This document shows, piece by piece, positions 6,933 through 15,707 of a stretch of DNA of 41,785 nt. Source of the DNA: Clostridium sp. ZS2-4 (GTDB lineage Bacteria; Bacillota; Clostridia; Clostridiales; Clostridiaceae); the NCBI RefSeq assembly GCF_026719745.1, contig NZ_JAPPRQ010000128.1:1-41785 (forward strand), read 5' to 3'. The translations under genes and the position numbers were made by a program. Below the pieces are notes generated by a model. That model did not search any database and had not been told where the DNA came from. It saw nothing but the letters and a program-made list of their open reading frames with translations. How positions within the stretch are numbered: position 1 is the stretch's first letter; the number at the start of each line of letters is the position of its first letter.

Positions 6933-8864
6933 CTACCCTATACTTTTTATACTTAAAGCCTCTTGAAGTATATTAATTTCCTTACAAATTTGTGGTATTT
7001 CGTTTATAATATGAATTTTTTTAGGTTGTACAACTTTTTTTTGTTCAATAGCCATTACCATTGTTTCAAATACAAGTAACAATTGTGCTAAATCTTCATC
7101 TGATAAATTTAAGTATTCCTTCGTTGTACAATCTTTGTCAAGTAAATAGCTAATATGTTCTAAAGAAAAAACCGCTGGCCACATTATTTCAAGTATTTCC
7201 TTATTATTAGGAATCTCACCTAATGCTGTATTATAGGCAATCTTGAAATTCACAAGGTCTATCTCTATCTTTTCTTTTATAGATTTTATATCATACCTGT
7301 TATCCATTGACCTATTATATGTTAATCTAACTATTACTTCAGCCTGACTACGAATTAATTTAATCATTAAACCTGGTAATCGGCTAGAGGCTGAACGATT
7401 GCCAATAAGATAAGTACCAATTACTCCAATTATAGACCCAATCACAATAGCCATAATACGTGCTGTTGCAAAATAAGAAATATTGTGTATTTGAGTAGAA
7501 GTTTCCGCCATAAGCAAAGCATTTGGAGTGATAAATATCACTGCTATGGCATAATTTTTCACAATAAAAAGTTGCATCATTACTGTTAAACACATGTTAA
7601 TTATAACCATTGTGAAACCTTGTGGTTGTAGTTTAAATATAATAATAGCTATCATCAATCCAATAATGGTTCCACATGAACGCTGAATTGCTCGATGAAA
7701 GGTAGACATAATAGTTGGACCCGACATAACAGAAGCACATGTTAATGGAATCCAATAAGCCCTGGTAAAAGAAAAACTAAAAGCAATCATGGTTGCTACT
7801 GAAAGAACTATACCATATCGAACTGCGTTAATAAACACTATTGAATCTTTATTACAAGCTTTAGTAAACTTCATCTTTAATGAAGGTTTTGAAATTTTGC
7901 CTCCCTGTTCAATGTATGTTAATGGTGTATTGATAATTGCCTGGGTATCATAAATTATCTTTAAAAACTTATAATACTCCTTATCTGGCTCTTGATGTAG
8001 TGGAACTATTTTAATTTTCTCTCCATCCTTTAATTCAATTCCCATAGATAATTTTCTTATAATCTCACCAAATTCCGTTGGTAACTTAGTTTTTCCATTC
8101 AAATATAATTCAAGCATTTCTAAAAATAGCTTATTAGCTTGTTCATTTAGTAGAGATAATCGATTAAATATTGATGAGTTTTTCCCAGAAATATAACCTG
8201 TTAAAAGAGTTTCTTCTGATTGCTTTAAGGCATTAACAGTATGCTGTCGTACATTATTAATATTTTCACTACCTATAGCTTCACTAAATGCTGCTAAAGC
8301 TAAATAAACCCCCTTAAGTGTTTTTATTTCAGGTCCATGTGGATTAAAAAACCATCCTACCATACTAATTATCCACGCAAAAAGACCACTTATCAATACT
8401 ATGAAAGTACGGATAGGTGCTGCTGATGGATCAATAGGCATCCCTGTTGTCATAATAAAACTTAGCACAAAAAATATCGCCGATGGACCTGGTATCTTAA
8501 GTACCCCAAATATAAAGGTTGTTATTGCTCCAATCAATCCCACTATTAAAACAACAAGCAAAGGATAAGGTGCTACTAAGGTACCTAGTCCAACTGAAAG
8601 ACTGATACCGATGGCAACAAAAAATATTTTTTTTGCACGCTGAACATAGGGTTCATTAAAAACATATAGATATACAAATCCTCCAATTGAACTCAATAAC
8701 CCTAAACGTAATTGTCCTATTAATATTCCAACAATTAAGGGGACCCCTGAACATATAGCAGCACCTATTGCTTTTGACCAAGAAAAAGGCTTTTTATTAA
8801 TTTCAAATGCTTGTTTTATTACAGTTAATAAAGATTTAACTCCTTGTTTATCCTTTTTAAACAT
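6933..8864 (-). CDS. FUSC-family membrane protein (aromatic-compound exporter type)
   Basis: This 643-residue protein has two blocks of membrane helices (about residues 28-170 and 345-485), each followed by a soluble helical region. That is the duplicated architecture of FUSC/YccS-like transporters linked to fusaric acid and aromatic acid efflux. The second block contains 'AYWIPLTCASVMSGPTIMST', close to the conserved 'YW..LT..V...P' signature of FUSC_2. The start at 8864 has GAAGGTG upstream. It is the upstream partner of the clbS-like gene, separated only by the gene remnant. The substrate is unknown. Confidence 0.85.
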   Translation of the reverse strand: MFKKDKQGVKSLLTVIKQAFEINKKPFSWSKAIGAAICSGVPLIVGILIGQLRLGLLSSIGGFVYLYVFNEPYVQRAKKIFFVAIGISLSVGLGTLVAPYPLLVVLIVGLIGAITTFIFGVLKIPGPSAIFFVLSFIMTTGMPIDPSAAPIRTFIVLISGLFAWIISMVGWFFNPHGPEIKTLKGVYLALAAFSEAIGSENINNVRQHTVNALKQSEETLLTGYISGKNSSIFNRLSLLNEQANKLFLEMLELYLNGKTKLPTEFGEIIRKLSMGIELKDGEKIKIVPLHQEPDKEYYKFLKIIYDTQAIINTPLTYIEQGGKISKPSLKMKFTKACNKDSIVFINAVRYGIVLSVATMIAFSFSFTRAYWIPLTCASVMSGPTIMSTFHRAIQRSCGTIIGLMIAIIIFKLQPQGFTMVIINMCLTVMMQLFIVKNYAIAVIFITPNALLMAETSTQIHNISYFATARIMAIVIGSIIGVIGTYLIGNRSASSRLPGLMIKLIRSQAEVIVRLTYNRSMDNRYDIKSIKEKIEIDLVNFKIAYNTALGEIPNNKEILEIMWPAVFSLEHISYLLDKDCTTKEYLNLSDEDLAQLLLVFETMVMAIEQKKVVQPKKIHIINEIPQICKEINILQEALSIKSIG

Positions 8865-9088
8865 GTATACACCTTCTTTCTACTCTAAGTTCTTCATTAT
8901 CTTTTGTAAAATATTATCAAAAATCTCTAGTTCATATTTATCAATGTCTTAAACACAAAAGTTACACACTTTTCATCAATAGTAGATGTTTCAAAATACC
9001 CTTTTAAAACGTTTTCTTATGATATTATCTTATATTTCTAGCTTTCCGTTTCTTCAATATTATACTAACCCCATATCTAGGTAATCAT

Positions 9089-9132
9089 ATCATATGAATA
9101 AATGACAATCAAGTTTGCAATATTCATATGAT
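9089..9132. repeat. 12-bp inverted repeat between the FUSC and glycerate kinase genes
   Basis: ATCATATGAATA (9089-9100) is inverted at 9121-9132 with a 20-nt loop, and a T-run follows on the plus strand. It lies 16 bp beyond the glycerate kinase stop and may help end that transcript or mark the spacer. The rest of 8865-9147 shows nothing I can name. Confidence 0.45.
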
Positions 9133-9147
9133 TTTTAATATATCCAC

Positions 9148-10287
9148 TCACTGAGTCCCTTTTACCAAACGCATTACTGATTCAGTTGTTTTTAAAAGAT
9201 TTTCTCTACAGCATATCTTTGCCTGCTCAAAAGGTATAGGCTGAAGATTTGTTGAGAATATCGCAGTGATACCTCTTTCATATACTTTTTCAGCCTCATC
9301 ACCAACTGCTCCAACTATAGCTATTACTGGAATATGGTATTTTGAGGCTTTTTCTGCAATTCCAACTGGAACCTTTCCTCTTAAACTTTGTCCATCTATT
9401 TTTCCTTCACCTGTTATAATTAAATCTGCATTAGAAATTATTTCATCATATTTTACAACATCTAATACAATTTTTATTCCTGGCTGAAGCTTTGCACCTG
9501 CAAAAGCCACAAGCCCTGCCCCAAGACCTCCAGCTGCACCAGATCCAGGTATATCTTGAACATCTATTTCTAAATCTCTTCTTACTCTTCCAGCAAAATT
9601 CTTTAAATTTTCATCTAATATTTTAACCATTCTTTCATCTGCACCTTTCTGTGGTGCAAAAACATATGCTGATCCAGTAGGTCCATATAGTGGATTATCT
9701 ACGTCACATGCAGCAACTATTGTACAATTTTTAATTCTCTTATCAATACCTGATGTATCAATGGATTCCAGTTTTTCCAGACCTCCACCATTCAGATCAA
9801 TCTCTTTATTTTCCTTATCTAAAAATTTTGCACCTAAGGCTGCTGCCATACCAATACCGCCATCATTAGTAGCACTGCCACCTATGCCTATAATTATTTT
9901 TGAGCATCCTCTATTTAATGCATCAAAAATCAACTGTCCAGTACCATATGTAGTAGTAAGAAGTGGATTTTTTCTATCTTCTACAAGGGTAATACCTGAT
10001 GCTGCTGCCATTTCTATAACCGCAGTTTCCTTATCTGGTAAAATACCATAAAAAGCTTCTAATTCTTCAAATAAAGGACCTTTTACTTTAACTTTTATTT
10101 TTTCTCCTCCCATAGCCGTTAAAAATGCATCAACAGTTCCTTCTCCACCATCTGCTATAGGAATTTTTACTACTTCTGTATTTGGAAAAATATTTTCTAT
10201 ACCCTGCTCAATAATGTTGCATACCTCTATTGAACTCATAGTTCCCTTAAAAGAATCTGGTGAAATAATAATCTTTTTCAAAGTCAT
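9148..10287 (-). CDS. glxK: Glycerate kinase
   Basis: This 379-residue GK1-family enzyme phosphorylates D-glycerate with ATP to give phosphoglycerate for glycolysis. Family hallmarks are the N-terminal 'KKIIISPDSFKGTMSS', 'PIADGGEGTVDAF', 'GIGGSATNDGGIGMAAALG' and 'ITGEGKIDGQSLRGKVPVG'. Length matches the family (about 380). The ATG at 10287 is only 2 nt from the AAGGGGG ribosome binding site; a TTG two codons later (10281) has better spacing (8 nt) and gives the usual 'MKKIIISPDSFKG' start, so the true start may be 10281. It is monocistronic, with no glycolate/glyoxylate genes beside it. Confidence 0.92.
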   Translation of the reverse strand: MTLKKIIISPDSFKGTMSSIEVCNIIEQGIENIFPNTEVVKIPIADGGEGTVDAFLTAMGGEKIKVKVKGPLFEELEAFYGILPDKETAVIEMAAASGITLVEDRKNPLLTTTYGTGQLIFDALNRGCSKIIIGIGGSATNDGGIGMAAALGAKFLDKENKEIDLNGGGLEKLESIDTSGIDKRIKNCTIVAACDVDNPLYGPTGSAYVFAPQKGADERMVKILDENLKNFAGRVRRDLEIDVQDIPGSGAAGGLGAGLVAFAGAKLQPGIKIVLDVVKYDEIISNADLIITGEGKIDGQSLRGKVPVGIAEKASKYHIPVIAIVGAVGDEAEKVYERGITAIFSTNLQPIPFEQAKICCRENLLKTTESVMRLVKGTQ

Positions 10288-10490
10288 TACCCCCTTGTAA
10301 TTTAATGAAAAACTTATTTTACCTTATAATTTATTATACTATTAAAATCATTCTCCTCTTTGCCTTATTTTCCTGCTTATGCTATTCATTAATTACATTA
10401 AATAAATTGTTTCCTTATAAAATCTTTTGTATAATGTAATTCTTGTAATTAAACACACCAACTTCAATTTAATAAAAGGATGTGAAATTC

Positions 10491-11078
10491 ATGAAAATAA
10501 AAAATCAAAAAGAGTTTTTTAATGAGACCTATAAGAAATGGGCTGAAAGCATATCTGAAGAAAGACTAACTCTAGTAAAAAAAGTAGTAGCTTTATTAGG
10601 AATCTCTGAAGGCAATTCAGTACTTGATGCTGCATGTGGGACTGGTATATTGTATTGTGCATTAAAAGATATCCACCTAAAAGACTACTTAGCAGTAGAC
10701 ATATCAGAAAAAATGCTTGAAGAATTAAATAAAGTATTCCCTGAAGCAAAAACAAAATGCTTAGATTTTGATAAAAAAATAACTCTAGATGATAAGTTTG
10801 ATTACGTTATTATATTTAACAGCATTCCTCATTTTGAAAATATAGATATATTATTTGCGAATACAAAAAAATTATTAAATACTGGAGGAAAGTTTGCAAT
10901 AATCCACGGCAGAACCCGTAAAGGGATAAAAGAACATCATAAAAAAATTGGATATGACTTAGGAAGAGAGCCTATTCCTACTGATGTTACACTAAATAAG
11001 CTAAGTAAAGAATATGATTTTAATGATGTAGTTATAAAAGATGAAGATTTTTTTTATTTTAGCTGTGTAAGTAATTAA
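10491..11078 (+). CDS. Small class I SAM-dependent methyltransferase
   Basis: The 195-residue protein has motif I 'VLDAACGTGILYCALKD' (about residues 44-60), an acidic strand-2 end 'AVDISEKMLEEL', and the motif IV region 'YVIIFNSIPHFENID', so the SAM-binding fold is complete. No substrate domain is recognisable. The start was moved from a GTG at 10482 to the ATG at 10491, where AAGGAT lies 9 nt upstream. It is a single gene with its own terminator, unrelated in sequence to the methyltransferase half of the MerR fusion beyond the shared fold. Confidence 0.82.
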   Translation: MKIKNQKEFFNETYKKWAESISEERLTLVKKVVALLGISEGNSVLDAACGTGILYCALKDIHLKDYLAVDISEKMLEELNKVFPEAKTKCLDFDKKITLDDKFDYVIIFNSIPHFENIDILFANTKKLLNTGGKFAIIHGRTRKGIKEHHKKIGYDLGREPIPTDVTLNKLSKEYDFNDVVIKDEDFFYFSCVSN

Positions 11079-11110
11079 AGGGTTAGATTCAAATTTGTCT
11101 AACCCTTTAA
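11075..11110 (+). terminator. Terminator of the methyltransferase gene
   Basis: TTAAAGGGTTAGA (11075-11087) pairs perfectly with TCTAACCCTTTAA (11098-11110), overlapping the stop codon. It could also act on the opposite strand, for the tRNA gene. Confidence 0.75.
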
Positions 11111-11131
11111 AATACCCATTTCATAAACCTT

Positions 11132-11207
11132 TGGTGCTCCTGACAGGACTTGAACCTGCGGCCTGCTGATTACGAATCAGCTGCACTACCAACTGTGCTA
11201 CAGAAGC
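11132..11207 (-). tRNA. tRNA-Thr (anticodon CGT)
   Basis: Minus-strand cloverleaf: acceptor GCTTCTG/CAGGAGC (with one G-T pair), D-arm around AGTTGGTAGT, anticodon stem GCTGA/TCAGC with loop TTCGTAA (anticodon at 11172-11174), T-arm with GGTTCAAGTCC, discriminator A and an encoded CCA. Length is 76 nt. It reads the rare ACG codon. It stands alone, which also makes it a possible integration site, but no integrase is visible. Confidence 0.93.
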
Positions 11208-11355
11208 TCATTTACATTATTTTGATTTATATACATTTTACTCCTATACTCTTTCTATATCAATACTTATTTTATTTTTCAAAATTTCCCAGGAAATATT
11301 TCATTAAACTCCCTAGTTTATATTGATTTTTTCTGCTTATACTAAAAATATATGA

Positions 11356-11445
11356 GTTGCAATAAATAATATTCATTGTATTAAAACTTCATCAGAGTTT
11401 TTCTCATAAATTCATCATTGAACAGTGAGTATTGATAATTGCAAT
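11356..11445. repeat. Dispersed ~90-bp palindromic repeat, copy 1
   Basis: It begins AGTTGCAAT and ends ATAATTGCAAT, so the ends are inverted. The first ~30 bp are imperfectly complementary to the last ~30 bp (a long stem), with a loop containing 'TCATCAGAGTTTTTCTCAT'. It matches copy 2 (24803-24890) at more than three of four positions with a one-base gap. It lies 31 bp upstream of the hsp18-like start. Confidence 0.7.
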
Positions 11446-11476
11446 ATAAATACATTAAAGACAAGGGGTGTTTTAT

Positions 11477-11917
11477 ATGTTTGAAATGATTCCTTCTAGA
11501 AGAAACAACAAGCTAAGACATAAAAATAACTATGCTGATACTTTCGTAGATGAATTTTTTAATAGTGATTTTTTCTCACCAGCTTTAATGAACAACACTT
11601 TTAATGTTGATGTAAAAGAAACAGAAAATTCTTATTTAATTGAAGCAGATTTACCTGGTGTAAACAGAGAATCTATAGATTTAGAATATGAAAATAACTA
11701 TTTGACAATAAGTGCAACCCGTAATGACACTGTAGAAGAAAAACAACATAATTATGTAAGACGTGAAAGAAGATATGGAGAATTTAAAAGAAGCTTCTAT
11801 GTAGATGATGTTGAAGAAAATGGAATTGATGCAATCTTTAATGATGGTGTTTTAAAAATTACTCTTCCAAAACATGAAAAGGAAAGATCTAATAAGAGGA
11901 AAATAGATATACATTAA
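11477..11917 (+). CDS. hsp18: Hsp20-family small heat shock protein
   Basis: This 147-residue chaperone holds unfolding proteins in large oligomers. The alpha-crystallin domain spans about residues 40-140: 'FNVDVKETENSYLIEADLPG', 'RRERRYGEFKRSFYVDD', and the C-terminal 'GVLKITLPK' strand, followed by a basic tail. The N-terminus 'MFEMIPSRRNN' resembles clostridial Hsp18. The start was moved to the ATG at 11477, which has AAGGGG 8 nt upstream. No CIRCE operator (TTAGCACTC-N9-GAGTGCTAA) is present, so control is not by HrcA from this sequence. The palindromic repeat at 11356-11445 occupies the promoter region. Confidence 0.92.
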   Translation: MFEMIPSRRNNKLRHKNNYADTFVDEFFNSDFFSPALMNNTFNVDVKETENSYLIEADLPGVNRESIDLEYENNYLTISATRNDTVEEKQHNYVRRERRYGEFKRSFYVDDVEENGIDAIFNDGVLKITLPKHEKERSNKRKIDIH

Positions 11918-11945
11918 AAAAATGAGGCATACGCCTCATTTTTAT
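11918..11945. terminator. Bidirectional terminator between hsp18 and dnaB
   Basis: ATGAGGC-ATAC-GCCTCAT (11922-11939) is flanked by an A-run on the left and a T-run on the right, so it can end both the plus-strand hsp18 and the minus-strand dnaB, whose stop is at 11942. Confidence 0.85.
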
Positions 11946-13273
11946 TCCTGATGTATAACATCCAATCTTGCAAATTTACTGAATTGTCCAAGGAATGCAA
12001 GTTTAACTGTCCCCGTTGGACCGTTTCTTTGTTTTGCAATTATGCATTCAGCTATATTTTTGTCTTCTGACTCCTTGTTATAGTATTCATCTCTATATAA
12101 GAACATAACAAGGTCAGCATCCTGCTCTATTGATCCTGATTCTCTAAGGTCAGAAAGCATAGGTCTATGATCTGCTCTTTGCTCAGGAGCACGTGATAAT
12201 TGTGAAAGTGCTATAACTGGACAGTGCATTTCTTTTGCAATAGCCTTAATGGATCTTGAAATTTCAGATACCTCTTGTTGTCTACTTTCAGTATTACTTC
12301 CAGTCATAAGCTGAAGGTAGTCTATTACAATTAAATCTATTCCATGTTCCATTTTTATTCTTCTGCACTTAGAACGCATTTCCATTACAGAAACACCTGC
12401 TGTATCATCTACATATATCTTGGAGTTAGCAATTGGTCCAGCCGCTTTTGCTATTCTTTCCCAATCATTTTCATCTAACTCTCCTGTTCTAAGCTTAAGC
12501 ATATCTATATTTGCTTCCGAACAAAGCATCCTATAAGCTAATTGTTCCTTTGACATTTCAAGAGAAAATACAACTACACTTTTACCATCTCTAATTGCTG
12601 CATACTGAGCAATATTCATTGCAAATGTAGTTTTTCCCATAGAAGGTCTTGCTGCAACCAGTACCATATCTCCTGGTTGAAGTCCTGAAGTTTTAGCATC
12701 TAGCTCTGGGAACCCACTAGCTACTCCCGTAGTCCCACCTTTGTTATTAAACAATTTTTCTATCTGCTCAAAACCTCTCTCAAGTACAGTGCTTATAGGC
12801 TCAAAATCATTTGTTTCTCTCTTTTGAGCTATGTCAAATATTCTTTTTTCAGCAGCATCAAGTACACTTTCTACATCATCCTGCTTTGAATAACTCTCTT
12901 CTATTATATCTGCTGAAGATCTTATAAGTCTTCTTAAAATAGCTTTATCTTCAACAATTTTAACGTATGAACTAAGATTAATAGTAGATTCTACGGAATT
13001 ACTTAGCTCAGCAATATAAGTCATGCCTCCGACTGCCTCTAATTTCTCTGTAACCTTTAAATGTTCTATTAGTGTAATCATATCTACTGGAATATCTTTT
13101 TTATATAGTTCCAATACAGCATCAAATATTATCTTATGACCTTCTCTATAAAAGTCATCTCCTTTTAATGCTTCTGCTGCTTGTGCTATAGATATTCTGT
13201 CCTTTATCATACATCCTAATACTGTCTGCTCTGCCTGTAAATTATGGGGCAAACTTCTAAGCGGTGCTTCCAT
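11942..13273 (-). CDS. dnaB: Replicative DNA helicase DnaB
   Basis: This 443-residue hexameric helicase unwinds DNA at the replication fork. The N-terminal primase-interacting domain (about residues 5-105) begins 'LPHNLQAEQTVLGCMI'. The RecA-like domain has Walker A 'ARPSMGKT' (208-215), Walker B 'IDLIVIDYLQLM', and an arginine-finger region near 'SQLSRAPEQRADHRP'. The ATG at 13273 directly follows the lonC stop, and its ribosome binding site (GGAGATGA) lies in the last lonC codons, which implies translational coupling. It is the last gene of the rplI-lonC-dnaB run. Confidence 0.97.
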   Translation of the reverse strand: MEAPLRSLPHNLQAEQTVLGCMIKDRISIAQAAEALKGDDFYREGHKIIFDAVLELYKKDIPVDMITLIEHLKVTEKLEAVGGMTYIAELSNSVESTINLSSYVKIVEDKAILRRLIRSSADIIEESYSKQDDVESVLDAAEKRIFDIAQKRETNDFEPISTVLERGFEQIEKLFNNKGGTTGVASGFPELDAKTSGLQPGDMVLVAARPSMGKTTFAMNIAQYAAIRDGKSVVVFSLEMSKEQLAYRMLCSEANIDMLKLRTGELDENDWERIAKAAGPIANSKIYVDDTAGVSVMEMRSKCRRIKMEHGIDLIVIDYLQLMTGSNTESRQQEVSEISRSIKAIAKEMHCPVIALSQLSRAPEQRADHRPMLSDLRESGSIEQDADLVMFLYRDEYYNKESEDKNIAECIIAKQRNGPTGTVKLAFLGQFSKFARLDVIHQE

Positions 13274-15187
13274 CTATTCATCTCCAAATACAATTTTACT
13301 AAGTTCTTCGATATTGTCTACTGCTGTAACCTCAATATCATCTAACCCTTGTGGTACTTCTTTTATGTTATCCTTAGGGATAAGTACAAGTTTTATACCT
13401 TTTCTTCTTGCTCCATAAACCTTCTCAAAAATACCACCAACTGGTTTTACTTTACCTCTTAAAGATATTTCTCCAGTAACAGCAATATCCTGTCTAATAG
13501 GTTTATTTAAAAGGGCACTAATGATACATATTGTTATAGCAGCACCAGCTGAAGGTCCATCTATGCGTCCTCCCCCTACTACATTTACATGAATATCATA
13601 GTCACTTATATCTTTATCTGTTAACTTTCTTATAACAGATGCAGCATTAAATACAGAGTCCTTTGCCATACTTCCTGCTGTATCATTAAATCTTACTATT
13701 CCTTTTCCTTTATCCTTAGCTTCAAATACGGCTGTTTCAATTTCTATAGTAGACCCTATATATCCGCTAACTCCTAGTCCATAAATACGACCTACTTCAC
13801 ATTCCTCATCCTTTGAAACTTCTTCAAAAGGAGTAATTCTGCTTATAGATATGATTTCTTCTAAATCTTTTATTGTAATTTTAATATTATCATTTGCTTC
13901 TGATTTACTATTATAAAGTGCATATCCATAAACATCTGCAAGTATGTTTACCGCTTTTCTACCTTCTATTGTGTATCTGCTTATTAGTTCTGCAACACCC
14001 TCTTCTAACTCTATATTTAGTTTTTCAGCGGCGTTGATTACTATTTTTTCAATATCCTTAGAAGATAGGGGTTCAAAATACACTTCTGTACATCTTGATC
14101 TTAAAGCTGGATTTATATCTTTAGGCTCTCTAGTTGTTGCACCTATAAGAACAAAATCTGCTGGTGCACCATTTTCAAAAAGATATTTTATATACTTAGG
14201 TGTATTTTCATCATCTGGATCATAATAAGATGATGAAAACTCTACTCTTTTATCTTCTAGAACCTTTAATAATTTATTTTGTAGTATTGAATCAAGCTCT
14301 CCAATTTCATCTATGAACAGAACACCACAATGTGCATCTGTTACAAGTCCTGGTTTAGGCTCTGGAACACCAATTTCAGCTAAATCTCTTTTGCTTCCCT
14401 GATATATTGGATCATGAACTGATCCTAAAAGAGGGTTTGTTATCTCTCTTGGGTCCCATCTTAGAGTTGTTCCATCTACTTCTACAAACTGTGACTCATT
14501 GTGAAAAGGTGTATATCTTAATTTTTTTGCTTCTTCCAAAGCAAGTCTGGCAGCAGTAGTTTTACCTACTCCAGGAGGTCCATAAAGAATAATATGTTGT
14601 GGATATGGTGATGCCATCTTTGATATTAGTGACTTTATAGCTCTCTCCTGACCAACTATTTCTGAAAAAAGCTGTGGTCTTAAAAGAGCTTGAATATTAT
14701 TAGAAAGTTTTCTAGAATCTAAAACCTCAAGTCTTTCATATTTTTTTAGAGTTTTAGCATTCTCGGTACCCTTTCTTTTCTTTATAATACCAAGTCTTAC
14801 TTCATCAATATACTTTTCTTGCTTTTCCATTACTGCTTGTTCTACTTCTTTTTCTATGCTGTTTTCAACGTATTTTTTAGCAACAGCATCAGCAAGACAC
14901 TGATTAGTATTTTCTATAGCTTCTTCTATGTTTTTTTCATTTGGTATTATATCAATACCTTTTCCATCACTTATTATCTTATTTATTGCATAAATTTTCT
15001 TATAAATATCATCACTGTGAATATACTTATTAAGCTTATGCTTTACAATTCTAGCCCTTATAGTTTTTTCACTGATTACTTTTTTCATTATTTCGTGTAA
15101 AACATCAACCTGCACATCTAAAGATATTTTATCACTAAAAAAATCCATTCCATCCTTTGATTTATCATCCATTAATGAAGATTTCAA
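13274..15187 (-). CDS. lonC: Lon-family ATP-dependent protease LonC
   Basis: This 637-residue protease has an AAA+ domain with Walker A 'GPPGVGKT' (203-210) and Walker B 'GVLFIDEIGEL'. The C-terminal Lon proteolytic domain has catalytic Ser546 in 'DGPSAG' and Lys579 in 'LRGKVKPVGG'. The short charged N-terminus lacks the large substrate-binding domain of classical LonA, as in the spore-former LonB/LonC group. The position between rplI and dnaB is typical of clostridial lonC. The start is a TTG at 15187 with a perfect GGAGGG 8 nt upstream. Substrates are unknown. Confidence 0.93.
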   Translation of the reverse strand: MKSSLMDDKSKDGMDFFSDKISLDVQVDVLHEIMKKVISEKTIRARIVKHKLNKYIHSDDIYKKIYAINKIISDGKGIDIIPNEKNIEEAIENTNQCLADAVAKKYVENSIEKEVEQAVMEKQEKYIDEVRLGIIKKRKGTENAKTLKKYERLEVLDSRKLSNNIQALLRPQLFSEIVGQERAIKSLISKMASPYPQHIILYGPPGVGKTTAARLALEEAKKLRYTPFHNESQFVEVDGTTLRWDPREITNPLLGSVHDPIYQGSKRDLAEIGVPEPKPGLVTDAHCGVLFIDEIGELDSILQNKLLKVLEDKRVEFSSSYYDPDDENTPKYIKYLFENGAPADFVLIGATTREPKDINPALRSRCTEVYFEPLSSKDIEKIVINAAEKLNIELEEGVAELISRYTIEGRKAVNILADVYGYALYNSKSEANDNIKITIKDLEEIISISRITPFEEVSKDEECEVGRIYGLGVSGYIGSTIEIETAVFEAKDKGKGIVRFNDTAGSMAKDSVFNAASVIRKLTDKDISDYDIHVNVVGGGRIDGPSAGAAITICIISALLNKPIRQDIAVTGEISLRGKVKPVGGIFEKVYGARRKGIKLVLIPKDNIKEVPQGLDDIEVTAVDNIEELSKIVFGDE

Positions 15188-15263
15188 TATTGTTACCCTC
15201 CAAAAATTCAGTTTAGCATTTTAATAAAAGAATTTTCTTTTAGGTGTCCCCCCTTTATCTAAG

Positions 15264-15707
15264 TTATTGTTCTGTAATAACAACCTTTACCTTAGTTGAT
15301 ATTTCAGGATATAGTTTTATTTCTACTTCGTAAGTTCCAAGTTGTTTTATTGTATCAGCAACTATCTTTTTCTTATCTATTTCTACCTTATACTGTTTTT
15401 TTAATTGTACAGCTATATCTTTACTTGTAATAGCTCCAAATAATCTTCCACCATCTCCTGCTTTTGCAGAAATTTTTATTTCTTTATTCCTTAATTCTTC
15501 TGCTGTCTTCTGAGCTGCTTCTGTTTCTGCTAACTTTTTCTTTCTTTCAGCTTCATTTTGTCTGTTTAAAATATGCATATTAGAATCTGTTGCTTCTTCA
15601 GCTAAACCTCTTGGTAATAAAAAGTTTCTTGCATATCCATCTGATACATTTACTACCTGACCTTTTTTTCCTTGTCCCTTTACATCCTTTAATAATATTA
15701 ATTTCAT
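15264..15707 (-). CDS. rplI: 50S ribosomal protein L9
   Basis: This 147-residue L9 has the N-terminal rRNA-binding domain '[20 protein letters not shown]', '[13 protein letters not shown]', a long central helix (about residues 40-75), and a C-terminal domain ('[13 protein letters not shown]'). It helps hold the 23S domain V region and supports reading-frame fidelity. Its ATG overlaps the gdpP stop by one base (TAATG), so the two are translationally coupled. Confidence 0.98.
   Translation of the reverse strand: MKLILLKDVKGQGKKGQVVNVSDGYARNFLLPRGLAEEATDSNMHILNRQNEAERKKKLAETEAAQKTAEELRNKEIKISAKAGDGGRLFGAITSKDIAVQLKKQYKVEIDKKKIVADTIKQLGTYEVEIKLYPEISTKVKVVITEQ

Noticed and set aside
11220-11476. 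CIRCE operator for hsp18
   Set aside because: No TTAGCACTC-N9-GAGTGCTAA or near match is visible.
14819-15100. Plus-strand 93-codon frame inside lonC
   Set aside because: Composition is that of an antisense frame of lonC, and no ribosome binding site precedes it.
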